Source: Nocardia sp. BSTN01
GTDB taxonomy: Bacteria > Actinomycetota > Actinomycetes > Mycobacteriales > Mycobacteriaceae
DNA length: 60,581 nt
Reading direction: 5' to 3'
Assembly: GCF_015354405.1 (NCBI RefSeq)
Contig: NZ_JADKYP010000046.1
Location: 1 to 60,581 of the forward strand
Positions within the stretch are counted from its first letter, which is position 1. Every line of letters begins with the position of its first letter. Below are positions 44,108 through 53,436 of the stretch, piece after piece. The position numbers and the translations under genes are program-made. The notes beneath the pieces are model-generated. The model worked only from the letters and a program-made list of their open reading frames with translations, was not told the origin of the DNA and ran no database searches.

Positions 44108-45222
44108 CGACTCGCCGCCAATTCGGGTTCCCGCTGGGCCTCCAACTCCCGGACCAGCGGCAGCACCTTGGCGCCGAAGTATTCGATCTCCTCCTGGAAG
44201 TGCAGGAAGCCGCCGAGGATGAGGTCGACGCCGAGATCGCGGTAGGCGACGATCCGCTCGGCGATCTGCTCCGGAGTGCCGATCAGCTGCGTGCGGAAGC
44301 CGTCGTTGTACTGCACGAGATCCTCGTAGGTGGAATCGGCCCACATGCCCTTACCGTCCCGCGTGGAGGCGCCCGCCTGCTGCACCGCGTCGCGGAAACC
44401 CTCCACGGCGGGCCGGTTGGCCTTCTCGATGATCTCGCGCAGGGTGTCGCGGGCCTCGGCCTCGGTGTCGCGGGCGATGATGAATCCGTTCAGGCCGAAC
44501 TTGACCTCACGGTTGTGCTCGCGCGCGACCGCGCGCACGTCCTCGATCTGTTCGGTGACGCCGTCGAAATCCTTGCCGTTGGAGAAGTACCAGTCGGCGT
44601 GGCGGCCACCGTTGCGCCGCGCCGCCGTCGAGTTCCCGCCCTGGAACAGTTCGGGATTCGGCCGCTCCGGAGTGTTGAGCGGCTTGGGCTTCAGCGTCAG
44701 GTCGCGAATCCGGTAGAAGTCCCCGGCGTAGTTCACCTCGTCCTCGGTCCACAACTTGCGGACGACCTCGAGGAATTCGGCGCTGCGCCGGTACCGCTCA
44801 TCGTGCTCGAGCCACGGCTCCCCGAGCGCGGTGAACTCCCCGCCGAACCAACCGGATACGACATTGATCGCGAAGCGCCCGCCGGACAGATGGTCGGCGG
44901 TGACTCCGAATTTCGCCAGCACCGCCGGATGCCACAGCCCCGGATGCACGGCCGCGATCACCTTCAGCCGCTCGGTGGCGCCCAGGAGGGCGAGGCTGAA
45001 CGACGTCGACTCGTGCTGATATTCCGCGCCGTAGGAGGCGGTGTAGCGCACCTGGGAGAGGGCGTAGTCGAAGCCGTTGTTCTCGGCCGTGCGCGCCAGC
45101 TTCTTGTTGTATTCGAAATCCCAGCTGGTGCGCTGATCGATCGTGCTGGTCACCAGCCCGCCACTGACGTTGGGCACCCAGTAGGCGAACTGAGTCTGCG
45201 CGGCGATCTTCTCGGTGGTCAT
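44104..45222 (-). CDS. sfnG: Dimethylsulfone monooxygenase SfnG
   Basis: 372 aa, bacterial luciferase-like (LLM) fold. It matches SfnG nearly end to end from memory: FAYWVPNVSGGLV start, ALSQVRYTASYGAEYQHES, NVVSGWFGGEFTALGEPW, DLVQYNDGFRTQLIGTP and FLHFQEEIEYFG. SfnG oxidises dimethylsulfone to methanesulfinate with FMNH2 and O2, freeing sulfur for assimilation. The ATG at 45222 has CAGGAG upstream. It is coupled to the SfnB-like gene downstream; the flavin reductase completes the set. The 197 bp upstream (45223-45419) hold no gene and may carry a promoter. Confidence 0.93.
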   Translation of the reverse strand: MTTEKIAAQTQFAYWVPNVSGGLVTSTIDQRTSWDFEYNKKLARTAENNGFDYALSQVRYTASYGAEYQHESTSFSLALLGATERLKVIAAVHPGLWHPAVLAKFGVTADHLSGGRFAINVVSGWFGGEFTALGEPWLEHDERYRRSAEFLEVVRKLWTEDEVNYAGDFYRIRDLTLKPKPLNTPERPNPELFQGGNSTAARRNGGRHADWYFSNGKDFDGVTEQIEDVRAVAREHNREVKFGLNGFIIARDTEAEARDTLREIIEKANRPAVEGFRDAVQQAGASTRDGKGMWADSTYEDLVQYNDGFRTQLIGTPEQIAERIVAYRDLGVDLILGGFLHFQEEIEYFGAKVLPLVRELEAQREPELAASR

Positions 45223-45419
45223 CGACACTCCTGTGATTGGGACATCCTTACCCGGTCGCGCCGACGGCCGGGCTGTTCGGTACGCACTCCGTGGTCGGTG
45301 CGCCGAGTGCGGCAACCGTGCACCCGGCGCACCTCCACTTCAACACCGCTGACCGGCGGGGACGAGGGTTTGAATCCTCAGGATCGGATCAGCGCGCCCG
45401 TCCGAGCCGGCAGTCGGCG

Positions 45420-46799
45420 TTATGCCGACGCGACCGCCGAGCCGTACCCCGAGCGCTCGAATCGGCCCGCGGGCTGGAAGCGGGCCACCAACTCGTCGGC
45501 GCCCTCACCCGTGATCTGCTCGAGCAGCGCGTCGGCGTCGGCGAGGGAGTTGATCTGCAGCAGCGGCTGCGGCTTGTGCAGCGTGCTCACCAGCACCGAG
45601 GCGACGCGCGGGTCGACGGCCGCGGCGGCGAAGAACCGGTTGCCGATCTCGGCCAGTTCCGGATCGCCGAGGAACAGGCGCGTCACCTTGGCGGCGGCAT
45701 CGGAGCGGGCCAGCAGGAAGGCGTTGTACTGCTCCTCGATCCACTCGGCGTCGAAGGGCCCCTCGTGCGCGGAGGCGGCCGCGACGAGCCGCTGCGCCTG
45801 GATGAGTCCGCTCTGCGCGCCCTGTCCGGCGATCGGGTCGTAGGCGACCGCGGTGTCCCCGAGCGCCGCCACCACATGCCCGCCCGCCGTGCGGCCGACG
45901 CCGTGCCGGACCACCGGCCGGACCGCGCCCTTCAGCCAGGAGTGGGGGTCCTCGGCAATCACCTTGGTGGCCAGCACTTCCGGCAGATCCCAGTCGATGT
46001 AGTCGCGATACAGCTCGGTGACGATGCGGTGCGCCGACTCGGCGGAATCGGCGGCGGCGAACCGGTTCTCCCATTCGCTGCCCGGCCGCGCCCAGCCGAG
46101 GAAGGCCCAGCTCGGCCCGGCGTCCTTGTGCAGATACGGACCCCACCACGCCTCACCCTGTTCGGCGAAGATGGAGAATCCGCTGTGCTGCCCGCCGGAG
46201 GTGCTGCGGTGCGCGAAAACCTCGGGTTCGTAACCCAATCCGGTCACCGTGACGGTGAGCAGGCTGCGCTGCGGCGCGTCGTAGACGGTGCGCTCGGTGT
46301 CGATCGGGAACAGCTCCGCCAAACCGGCCTTACCGGTCGCGACCAGCACCAGATCGTGCGTTGCGGCGATGCCGTCCAGGCTCTCCGGGGTCACCTTCTC
46401 GACCACGAAGCGCCCACCGGCCTCGACGAATGCGGTCAGCCGCTCGTCGACCTTGAGCCGGGTGTCGACCGCGATGCCGACGAAGCCGTCGAAATCGCCG
46501 TCGAATCCGATCAATTCGGGCCGTTCCGGCCCCGGGCCCGCGATCCGCACACTGAGTCCGGTGTGCTGCGGGGCCCGATTCACGTAGGTGTCGAGTCCGA
46601 GGGCGGTTTCGGCGGCCTGGGCCTCACCGAAGATGAGCGCGGTTCCGGTGGCGGGGATGTCGTCACGCAGACCGCGTTGATCGCGATCGCTGTAGACCGT
46701 GACATCGAACCCGGCCTGCTGCAGTCCGAGAGCGGCGGTGACGCCGGCGATGCCGGCGCCGACGATGGCGGCGGTGCGTTTCGAATTCTGGTTCGTCAT
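45420..46799 (-). CDS. StyA-like FAD-dependent monooxygenase
   Basis: 459 aa. N-terminal FAD motif AAIVGAGIAGVTAALGLQQAG, the VLVATGKAGLAELFP middle motif and the AALGDTAVAYDPIAGQGAQSG late FAD-ribityl motif follow the styrene monooxygenase StyA/PHBH-like order. StyA-type enzymes use reduced FAD from a separate reductase to epoxidise alkenes and can also oxidise sulfides. Its place inside an organosulfur cluster suggests a sulfoxidation role, inferred only. The start is unsure: ATG at 46799 gives the normal N-terminus, a GTG at 46847 adds 16 residues, and neither has a clear ribosome site. Confidence 0.8.
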   Translation of the reverse strand: MTNQNSKRTAAIVGAGIAGVTAALGLQQAGFDVTVYSDRDQRGLRDDIPATGTALIFGEAQAAETALGLDTYVNRAPQHTGLSVRIAGPGPERPELIGFDGDFDGFVGIAVDTRLKVDERLTAFVEAGGRFVVEKVTPESLDGIAATHDLVLVATGKAGLAELFPIDTERTVYDAPQRSLLTVTVTGLGYEPEVFAHRSTSGGQHSGFSIFAEQGEAWWGPYLHKDAGPSWAFLGWARPGSEWENRFAAADSAESAHRIVTELYRDYIDWDLPEVLATKVIAEDPHSWLKGAVRPVVRHGVGRTAGGHVVAALGDTAVAYDPIAGQGAQSGLIQAQRLVAAASAHEGPFDAEWIEEQYNAFLLARSDAAAKVTRLFLGDPELAEIGNRFFAAAAVDPRVASVLVSTLHKPQPLLQINSLADADALLEQITGEGADELVARFQPAGRFERSGYGSAVASA

Positions 46800-46877
46800 A
46801 ACGAAATAGTGCGCTTGCCAGCGGCTTTCGTTGACAGTTGCGATCACCGGGAATCGATGTCGCGCACCGCCGATCGG

Positions 46878-48308
46878 TCAGGTCGCGGTGACGCCCGCCT
46901 GCGGACGCACCTGTTCGTCCGGCAGCGCCGTCGAACCCGGTCCGCCGAGCCGGTAGCGCGCGCCGCGATGGTCGTCCGGCAGCCGGTCGCCCGCGCCGAA
47001 CAGCGCGTTGCGCAGGGTGCCCGGGACGTACTCATTCGGATAGGCGCCGCGCTCGGTCAGCACCGGAATCACATGCCGCACAACATCTTCGAACGTTCCC
47101 GGCGTGATGGCGTAGGCCAGGTTGTAGCCGTCGATATCGGTCTCGTCGACCCATTCCTGCAGCCGATCCGCCACCGACGTCCCCGATCCGACGAATACGG
47201 GTCCCATCCCGCCGATGCCGGCCCATGCCGCGATATCCCGCACGGTCCATTCCCGGCCGTCGTCGTCGAATTCCTGGAACGCGGCGACGGCGGACAGGAT
47301 CGCATTGCTGTTCACCTCACCGATCGGGTCGTCGAGGTCGTAGCGCGACAGGTCGATACCCATCCAGCCGGACATGAACACCAGACCGCCCTCGACGCTG
47401 GCGTACGAGCGGTATTCGTCGTACTTGCGTTGTGCCGCTTCGTCGGTGGCGTCGGTGATGATGGTGGCGAGCGCGTAGATCCGGGCCGCGTAGCGGTCGC
47501 GGCCGGCCGCCTCCAGTGCGTCGCGGATGCGGGTCACCGTCTGTCCCAGAACCCGTTTCGACGGTGCGGCGACGAAGATGGCCTCCGCGTTCTCGGCGGC
47601 GAAGGCCACGCCGCGCGGTGAGGCGCCGGCCTGGTAGATCACCGGGGTGCGCTGCGGCGAGGGCTCCGAGAGGTGAATGCCCGGCACCGTGAAGTGCTTT
47701 CCGGCGTGGCCGATGTGATGCACCTTCGCCGGATCGACGTAGATGCCCTGCGCCCGGTCGCGCACGACCGCGTCGTCCTCCCAGGAACCTTCCCAGAGCT
47801 TGTACAGCACCTCGAGATATTCGTCGGCGTGGTTGTAGCGCTCGTCGTGGTCGAGATGTTCGGACTCACCCATATTGGCGGCCGCCGAGGGCAGATATCC
47901 GGTCACCACATTCCAGCCCAAGCGGCCGTTGGTCAGATGGTCCAGCGTCGAGAGCCGCCGGGCGAACGGGAAGGGATGCTCGAACCCGGTGCCGGTGGTG
48001 ATGCCGAAGCCCAGATGGTCGGTCACCGCCGCCATCGCCGAGACCAGCAGCAGCGGATCGGCGACCGGCACCTGCGCGCCCTGACGCAGCGCGGCGATGT
48101 CGTTGCCGCCGTAGACGTCGTAGATGCCCAGCACGTCGGCGATGAAGATCCCGTCGAAACGACCGCGTTCCAGCAGCTTCGCCAATTCGGTCCAGTAGCT
48201 CAGCTCCTTGTAGCGATGCGACTGATCCTCGGGGTGGCGCCACAGTCCCGGGGACTGGTGCGCCACACAGTTCATATCGAAGGCGTTGAAATGGATCCGC
48301 CGGGTCAT
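46878..48308 (-). CDS. NtaA/SnaA/DszA-type FMN-dependent monooxygenase
   Basis: 476 aa, LLM class. IHFNAFDMNCVAHQSPGLW start, DGIFIADVLGIYDVYGG, GWNVVTGYLPSAAANMG and PVIYQAGASPRGVAFAAENA are the NtaA/DszA subfamily marks. DszA oxidises dibenzothiophene sulfone and NtaA oxidises nitrilotriacetate, so sequence alone does not fix the substrate. The flanking DszC- and SfnB-type enzymes favour a sulfone or similar sulfur compound. The ATG at 48308 overlaps the upstream stop by four bases (ATGA). Confidence 0.88.
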   Translation of the reverse strand: MTRRIHFNAFDMNCVAHQSPGLWRHPEDQSHRYKELSYWTELAKLLERGRFDGIFIADVLGIYDVYGGNDIAALRQGAQVPVADPLLLVSAMAAVTDHLGFGITTGTGFEHPFPFARRLSTLDHLTNGRLGWNVVTGYLPSAAANMGESEHLDHDERYNHADEYLEVLYKLWEGSWEDDAVVRDRAQGIYVDPAKVHHIGHAGKHFTVPGIHLSEPSPQRTPVIYQAGASPRGVAFAAENAEAIFVAAPSKRVLGQTVTRIRDALEAAGRDRYAARIYALATIITDATDEAAQRKYDEYRSYASVEGGLVFMSGWMGIDLSRYDLDDPIGEVNSNAILSAVAAFQEFDDDGREWTVRDIAAWAGIGGMGPVFVGSGTSVADRLQEWVDETDIDGYNLAYAITPGTFEDVVRHVIPVLTERGAYPNEYVPGTLRNALFGAGDRLPDDHRGARYRLGGPGSTALPDEQVRPQAGVTAT

Positions 48309-49525
48309 GACCGCACCTGGCTCTCGCGGCTGCCCGCGCTCCACGCATACGGCAGTTCGGTTCCGTTGAGCAGGTGATCGCCGATCGCCCGCGCCTTCTG
48401 CACGGCGGGATTGTGCACCGAGATGGTGCGCGCATTGCGCCAATGCCGGTCCAGTCGCAGATCTTCGGAGGTGATCGAGGCGCCGCCGACCTCGAACAGC
48501 TGGGTGGTGGCGGTCAGCACGGTGTCGATCACACCGAGTTGTGCCTGGGCCGAGGCCAATTCGACCGCGTCCAGCGCCGCGTCGTCCTGGGCGCCGGCGG
48601 CCAGCACGTCGTCCAGCAGGTCGGCCACGGCCAGCACACTGGCTCGCGCGGAGAACGCCGCGGCCGACAGCTTCCCGATCACCTGCTGGACCAGCGGATC
48701 GTGGCGCGGCAGATCGGCCGCCGAATGGGTGTAGCTGCGGGTGCGGTCGGCGACCCACGCCCGCACGTCGGATTCGGCCCGCTGGGCGATGCCGGCCAGC
48801 ACCGCCAACTGCACCAGCTGCAGGTACGAGGTGGCGTAGGTGCGGCCGGGCGCGCCGTAACCCGGGCCGAGCACCCGGTCTCCGGAGATCCGCACATCGC
48901 TGAATTCCGTTGTGCCACTGGCGGTCAGCCGCTGCCCGAAACCGTCCCAGTCGTCGCTCTGCCGCACCCCGTCGGCGTTCGCGTCGACCAGCACCGATAC
49001 CCGCTCCCCGTCACGATCGGCCGCGGCGAGGATGTAGTCCGCGTACAGCGAACCGGTGCTGTAGTACTTGGTGCCGTTGAGCAGCCAGTCGTCGCCGGAG
49101 CCGCGGGTCAGCCGGGTGCGGTAGCGGTCGACCGCGCCGATGCCCGGTTCGGTGATGGCGTTGCCCACCAGGGCACCGGATCCGGCCGCGCGCAGCCAGT
49201 GCTCACGCGCGGGACCGGGCTCGGCCAGCAGCTGATCCTCGACGAAGGAGAAGTGCACCCGAAGTGCCTGCGGCAGATTGGATTCCGCGGCCGCGAGGTC
49301 GATCAGCAGCCGGAACAGCTGGCGCACGCTGACGCCGAAACCGCCGTATTCGGCCGGCACCCGCAGCGCCCCGAATCCGGCCTGGCGCAGCCAGTCGACC
49401 TCCTCGTAGGCCAGGCGACGATCGATTTCACGCGCCACCGCCCCGGCGGCTATGCGGTCGAAAACGGGGCCGAAGATGTCGTCGAGGTCGCGATCGGAGA
49501 TCTGCTGCGGTGCTGTGGAGGCCAT
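48305..49525 (-). CDS. DszC-like flavin-dependent oxygenase
   Basis: 406 aa, acyl-CoA-dehydrogenase fold. LRQAGFGALRVPAEYGGFG, GNAITEPGIGAVDRYRT, LNGTKYYSTGSLYADYI and the C-terminal DRHWRNARTISVHNPAVQKA mark the DszC/SfnB oxygenase branch, in which flavin hydroperoxide oxidises the sulfur atom. It is paired with the DszA-type gene by ATGA overlap, like a DszC-DszA sequential sulfoxidation pair. It starts 30 bp after the BlaB-like gene on the same strand; whether it has its own promoter is unclear. Confidence 0.86.
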   Translation of the reverse strand: MASTAPQQISDRDLDDIFGPVFDRIAAGAVAREIDRRLAYEEVDWLRQAGFGALRVPAEYGGFGVSVRQLFRLLIDLAAAESNLPQALRVHFSFVEDQLLAEPGPAREHWLRAAGSGALVGNAITEPGIGAVDRYRTRLTRGSGDDWLLNGTKYYSTGSLYADYILAAADRDGERVSVLVDANADGVRQSDDWDGFGQRLTASGTTEFSDVRISGDRVLGPGYGAPGRTYATSYLQLVQLAVLAGIAQRAESDVRAWVADRTRSYTHSAADLPRHDPLVQQVIGKLSAAAFSARASVLAVADLLDDVLAAGAQDDAALDAVELASAQAQLGVIDTVLTATTQLFEVGGASITSEDLRLDRHWRNARTISVHNPAVQKARAIGDHLLNGTELPYAWSAGSRESQVRS

Positions 49526-49555
49526 ACCCGACGATGACCCGGCGGCGCGATTAGC

Positions 49556-50506
49556 TCACCCGTTACACGCAGCGGGAACATAACTATCCGTCACACGCTG
49601 AGGAGGCCGCATCCGCAGTTCGTCGTGCAGGATCCGCGCCGCCGTCGCCATCGCGGCCTCCGCGCCGGGTTGCACCACGGCGGGCACCCGCGATCGGGTC
49701 AGCACGGCCACGGCCAATGTCTGCCCGTCGGCGTGTTCGGCTACGCCCGCCTCGTGGCGCAGATTCAGCAGCGTGCCCGTCTTCGACGACCACCGGGTGG
49801 CGTCGGAGCTGAAATCGGGGGCGAGTCGTTGACGTAAAAGGTTGCCCGACAGGAACTCTCGCACTCTCGCGGCGGCGTCGGGGTGGGCCCGCACCGGCCG
49901 CCACAATTCGGCGAGCAGGTCGACGAACGCCCGCGCGGTGCCGGTGTTGGCATGGCTGATGTCGAGTTGCGTGACCGGATGTCCGCGTCCGGCCGTCGCG
50001 GCCTCGATCGCCAGGGCGTGGGCGAGGTGACCGTCCGCGGGGGCGAACTGCTCGGCCGGGGTCCGCACCAGATCGTCGGCCAGATGCCGGACCGCGATGC
50101 CCTCGTGGCCCAGGCGGCGCAATTCGGCGGTCACCGCGTCGGGCGGAGTCAGCTCGAACAGGGCGTCGGTGGCGCCGCCGTCGCTGATCGCGATGCTCAG
50201 ATACATCAGATCCTCGACCGCGACCGTGGCGGGATGTCGAAATCTGCTCAACCCGGTCGGACCCGCCACCGTACTGCGACCGGGCAGTACCCGGATCGGG
50301 GTCGCCGGGTCGATCTCGCCGCGCATCACCCGTTCCATCGTCGCCAGCACGAGCGGCACCTTCACCAGCGAGGCGATCGGCAATTCGAGTTCGGCGTCGA
50401 GGCCCAGCTCGTCACCGGTGTCGAGATCGCGCACCAGGATGGAGCCGTCGAGTCCGGCGTCGCGCAGTTCCGTGCGCGCGCGTCGCAGTGCGGTCGAGAC
50501 GCCCAT
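49556..50506 (-). CDS. BlaB-like class A beta-lactamase homologue, cytoplasmic, probable regulator
   Basis: 316 aa with class A serine beta-lactamase motifs SLVK (46-49), SDG (108-110, Gly for the usual Asn) and KTG (242-244), but no signal peptide. In Streptomyces cacaoi the inducible beta-lactamase BlaL needs BlaA (LysR type) and BlaB, an internal protein related to serine beta-lactamases, encoded together and divergent from blaL. This gene follows the LysR gene by one base and matches that layout, so a regulatory role is more likely than antibiotic hydrolysis. Confidence 0.75.
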   Translation of the reverse strand: MGVSTALRRARTELRDAGLDGSILVRDLDTGDELGLDAELELPIASLVKVPLVLATMERVMRGEIDPATPIRVLPGRSTVAGPTGLSRFRHPATVAVEDLMYLSIAISDGGATDALFELTPPDAVTAELRRLGHEGIAVRHLADDLVRTPAEQFAPADGHLAHALAIEAATAGRGHPVTQLDISHANTGTARAFVDLLAELWRPVRAHPDAAARVREFLSGNLLRQRLAPDFSSDATRWSSKTGTLLNLRHEAGVAEHADGQTLAVAVLTRSRVPAVVQPGAEAAMATAARILHDELRMRPPQRVTDSYVPAACNG

Positions 50507-50507
50507 G

Positions 50508-51410
50508 TCAGCTCCCCTCGTTGCGTGCGTCGACGGTGTCCGGCACACCGAGACAGCGGCCGATCGGTTCTGCGCCCACTGCGCGAACCCGGTCCGCGTC
50601 CTCGCGTGATCCCGCCGCGATGTCGTAGCCCCTGGCAAGTTCCAACTCCCCGATCGGCCGCCAATGCAGGCCGAGTTCGGCGGCCTGGGCGGGCGAGCAC
50701 AACAGCAGATCGGTGCCGTCGAGCACCTCGGCGACCGCGGTGACCAGCGACCGCGCGACCACCACCTGGGCGGGGCGCAAGCCCAGCGAATCGCGCAGCC
50801 GGATGATCCGGTCGCGGATATGCGGCACATCGTCCTCGGGCTGTATCCACACGCTGCGCCGGCGTTGCTGTTCCGAAAGCCGCAGTACTCGAAGGGTTTC
50901 CAGATAGATCGGCGAGCTGTGCGTGCCGGTGGCGTCGGCCAGGCCCAATGGCACGCGCCAGATGCCGCGATCGGCGGGGACGGCCAGAATCGCGGCACGC
51001 ACCTCGTGCGTGCGGGTGAGTTCCGCGCGCCGGCCGGGCTCGGCGGGCTCCGGTTCCAGCCGCAGCCGCGCACGGCGGCATTCGGCGACCAGCCCGGCCA
51101 GCGGCACCGGCCCGCAGATGGCGGGCAGCGCCAATCGGAACGGGCGCTGCCGGGCCCGCTCGGCATGTTCCTCCAGGGCCTCGGCCGCCTCGACCAGCCG
51201 TCGCGCCGACGGCAACATATCGCGGCCGAACGAGGTCAATGTGGCGGTGCGCGAGGTCCGTTCGAGCAATCGCGCGCCGAAGTGCCGTTCCAGCGCCGCG
51301 ATCCGGCGACTGGCCACCGACTGCGGGATCTGCGCGGCGGCGGCTCCCGCCGTGAAACTCCCGAGACCGCTCACCGCGACGAAGGCCTTACAGGCGGCGA
51401 CCATATCCAC
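50508..51410 (-). CDS. LysR-family regulator, BlaA-like
   Basis: 300 aa. The winged helix-turn-helix (about 10-65; [20 protein letters not shown]) is followed by a periplasmic-binding-protein-like effector domain. A GTG at 51410 is preferred over the ATG at 51404: it gives the usual LysR N-terminal length, and a TAGACT -10 element (51419-51424, minus strand) lies eight bases before it, consistent with a leaderless message. It is divergent from the class A beta-lactamase and upstream of the BlaB-like gene, the order of the S. cacaoi blaA-blaB/blaL unit. The 15-bp palindrome at 51424-51438 is its likely binding site. Confidence 0.8.
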   Translation of the reverse strand: MDMVAACKAFVAVSGLGSFTAGAAAAQIPQSVASRRIAALERHFGARLLERTSRTATLTSFGRDMLPSARRLVEAAEALEEHAERARQRPFRLALPAICGPVPLAGLVAECRRARLRLEPEPAEPGRRAELTRTHEVRAAILAVPADRGIWRVPLGLADATGTHSSPIYLETLRVLRLSEQQRRRSVWIQPEDDVPHIRDRIIRLRDSLGLRPAQVVVARSLVTAVAEVLDGTDLLLCSPAQAAELGLHWRPIGELELARGYDIAAGSREDADRVRAVGAEPIGRCLGVPDTVDARNEGS

Positions 51411-51423
51411 GATCGCGCAGTCT

Positions 51424-51438
51424 ATGCCGAATCGGCAT
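51424..51438. promoter_or_regulatory. LysR box (perfect 15-bp palindrome) between blaA-like and bla
   Basis: ATGCCGA A TCGGCAT is a perfect dyad containing the T-N11-A pattern of LysR regulators. It overlaps the -10 element of the LysR gene and lies about 90 bp upstream of the beta-lactamase start, the usual place for autorepression and divergent activation. Confidence 0.75.
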
Positions 51439-51528
51439 GGATACCGCCACAGGTGTCTTGGACAGCATGTGCGCGGGCTGCCACTCTTGCTGCGAGCGCT
51501 CACCGCCCTCGATCCACAAGGAACGCCT

Positions 51529-52476
51529 ATGATGCCCCCACGCTTCACCCGCTCGGCCGTGCTGGTCGCGGCCGCTGCCACCCTCGTACCGCTGAGCGCC
51601 TGCGGTGCCGATCGAAGTGCCGCGCCCGTCACGCCCGCATCGACCCCCGCGCCCACCTCGACGGTTCCGCTCGCCGCCGAGTCACTGGCCGAATTCCGCG
51701 ATCTGGAGGCTCGCCTGCACGGCCGGCTGGGCGTCTACGCGCTCGACACCGGAACCGGGCGAGCCGTCGAATACCGCCCGGACGAGCGGTTTCCGTATTG
51801 TTCGACGTTCAAGGCGCTGGCCGCGGGCGCGCTGCTGAGTACCCTCCCGACCGCCGAACTCGACCGCCGCGTCACCTACACCCGCGCCGATCTGGTGCCG
51901 AACTCGCCGGTCACCGAACAGCATGTCGATCAGGGCATGACGTTGCGGGAGATCATGGACGCCGCGGTGCGGTTCAGCGACAACACCGCCGGCAATCTGA
52001 TGTTCGCCGAACTCGGCGGTCCGCAGGGGTTGCAGCAGCGGCTGCGCGCCGTCGGCGATACGACCACGCGGATGGACCGCACCGAGACCACGCTGAACGA
52101 GGCCCTGCCCGGCGACGAGCGCGACACCAGTACGCCGCGCGCGCTGGCCGCCGATCTACGGCACTACGTGCTCGACCCGTCGGTCGCCGCCGACGATCGC
52201 GAGGTGCTCACCGGTCTGCTGCGTGCCAACACCACCGGTGGTGCGCTGATCCGGGCCGGGGTGCCGGCGGGCTGGCAGGTCGGCGACAAGACCGGCGCCG
52301 GCGACTACGGAACGCGCAACGATATCGCCGTGGCGTGGCCGCCGGGACGGGCGCCGATCGTGCTGACGATCCTGTCCACCCGCGATCGGCCGGACGCCGA
52401 ATACGACAACGCGGCGATCGCTCGTGCCGCCACGATCGCGATCGCCACCCTGGACGGCACTGCGATTCCGCGCTGA
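51529..52476 (+). CDS. bla: Class A beta-lactamase (lipoprotein)
   Basis: 315 aa. Lipoprotein signal with lipobox LSAC (Cys25). All class A elements are intact: STFK (92-95), SDN (150-152), the omega-loop Glu in ETTLN (186-190) and KTG (254-256). It should hydrolyse penicillins and probably some cephalosporins; Nocardia enzymes such as AST-1 and FAR-1 are of this class. Cys91 precedes the active serine, as in some carbapenemases, but no partner Cys is seen after KTG. AAGGAA precedes the start. Regulated, by inference, by the divergent LysR and the BlaB-like protein. Confidence 0.93.
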   Translation: MMPPRFTRSAVLVAAAATLVPLSACGADRSAAPVTPASTPAPTSTVPLAAESLAEFRDLEARLHGRLGVYALDTGTGRAVEYRPDERFPYCSTFKALAAGALLSTLPTAELDRRVTYTRADLVPNSPVTEQHVDQGMTLREIMDAAVRFSDNTAGNLMFAELGGPQGLQQRLRAVGDTTTRMDRTETTLNEALPGDERDTSTPRALAADLRHYVLDPSVAADDREVLTGLLRANTTGGALIRAGVPAGWQVGDKTGAGDYGTRNDIAVAWPPGRAPIVLTILSTRDRPDAEYDNAAIARAATIAIATLDGTAIPR

Positions 52477-52516
52477 GCGTGCCGAATCACTGTGCGCTAC
52501 CGGGTTTTCCACAGAG

Positions 52517-52558
52517 CCGCGCACCTCGGGTCGGTGCCGATCGACCCGAGGTGCGCGG
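52517..52558. terminator. Perfect 17-bp bidirectional terminator hairpin
   Basis: CCGCGCACCTCGGGTCG (52517-52533) and CGACCCGAGGTGCGCGG (52542-52558) pair without mismatch around an 8-nt loop, between the convergent beta-lactamase and glycine-zipper genes. Confidence 0.8.
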
Positions 52559-52574
52559 CGGGATCCGCTCTCCC

Positions 52575-53291
52575 CTACTTGGCCGGAGCCGGAGGGTTGA
52601 ACGGCGCATTGATGGTGGTGAAGTACTGGGCGACGGCCAGAATCGCCACCGGTGCGGTGACGAGCAACTGGCCCGCCAGCGTGCCGAGCGCGCCGATCGC
52701 GACGATGCCGCCTACGCAACCGACCACGGCGGCCGGGACGAAGGCGCCGAACAGTCCGACGATCGCCGCCGAGGCCACGGTCGCGCCGGCGATGCCGCCG
52801 AGCAAGCAGCCTACCGCTCCGCCGGTGAGACCACCGACCAGCGTGCCGATCGTGGCGCCCGCGGTGATGGTGCTGGTCAGGCGGGTCCAGGCCGCGACTT
52901 CCCGGTCATAGGGTGTCTTCCACGGCGCCTGGTCTTCGAACGGGAGCGCGACCGGCTTGTAGACCGCGTGCTGCAGATCGAACTGCGGGGTCAGGGTGGC
53001 GGTGCGCCCGGCGATATCGGCGGCGATCGGGAATTCGAAATCGTCGACCCGGAACTTCAATTCGGTTCCGGCCAGGGTCGTCCCATTGGCGGCCTTGATC
53101 TTGAAAACACCATTTTCCGCGTCCAGCGAACCGGCGTCGGTGGATATGATCGTCGACTTCTCGTTCGTCGATGCCTGGTAGTTGACGGCACCCTCGTCGG
53201 GTGCGGCGGGCGCGGCGTTCACGGTGCCGGCGGTCACGCCGACGGCGGCGGCCACCGTGGCCGCGACCACGGCAAAGTTCCTCATCTTCAC
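52575..53291 (-). CDS. Secreted glycine-zipper protein, member 2
   Basis: 238 aa from the GTG at 53291 (GAGGA upstream; the ATG two codons later is also possible). Signal peptide (about 1-27), beta-rich domain with FRVDDFEFPIAADIAGRTAT and DLQHAVYKPVALPFEDQAPW, then a hydrophobic C-terminal region of several GxxxG helices (GTLVGGLTGGAVGCLLGG) ending QYFTTINAPFNPP. Very similar to the next gene upstream, so a tandem duplication. Resembles Nocardia DUF8020-type proteins, from memory; function unknown. Probably envelope-associated. Confidence 0.78.
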   Translation of the reverse strand: MKMRNFAVVAATVAAAVGVTAGTVNAAPAAPDEGAVNYQASTNEKSTIISTDAGSLDAENGVFKIKAANGTTLAGTELKFRVDDFEFPIAADIAGRTATLTPQFDLQHAVYKPVALPFEDQAPWKTPYDREVAAWTRLTSTITAGATIGTLVGGLTGGAVGCLLGGIAGATVASAAIVGLFGAFVPAAVVGCVGGIVAIGALGTLAGQLLVTAPVAILAVAQYFTTINAPFNPPAPAK

Positions 53292-53436
53292 TGCTTTTTC
53301 CTCATCACTCATTGCATTGCATTCCGCCGGAGCGGCCTTATCCAGTTTGTGATGAATGCCAATAAGCGACGAGGTTAATAACCAGGTCGATTCGAATTCC
53401 CCGAAGCCGGAAAATAAATCGAATCTCACAAATTAA

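Noticed and set aside
45223-45341. Second Cys-leader upstream of sfnG
   Set aside because: A GTG frame with two scattered Cys codons ends over the sfnG start, but the Cys codons are not adjacent, there is no good -10 spacing, and no hairpin encloses them.
45355-45385. tRNA-like T-arm sequence (GGGTTTGAATCCTC)
   Set aside because: It resembles a tRNA B-box, but no acceptor stem, anticodon arm or D-arm can be drawn from the flanks, and the T-stem does not pair over five bases.
49556-50506. Second functional resistance beta-lactamase
   Set aside because: It lacks a signal peptide, has SDG in place of SDN, and sits in the position of the regulatory BlaB in S. cacaoi.
51529-52476. Carbapenemase activity suggested by Cys before the active serine
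   Set aside because: A disulfide-type carbapenemase needs a second Cys after the KTG motif, and the sequence there is KTGAGDYG. Cys at that position alone does not predict carbapenem hydrolysis.
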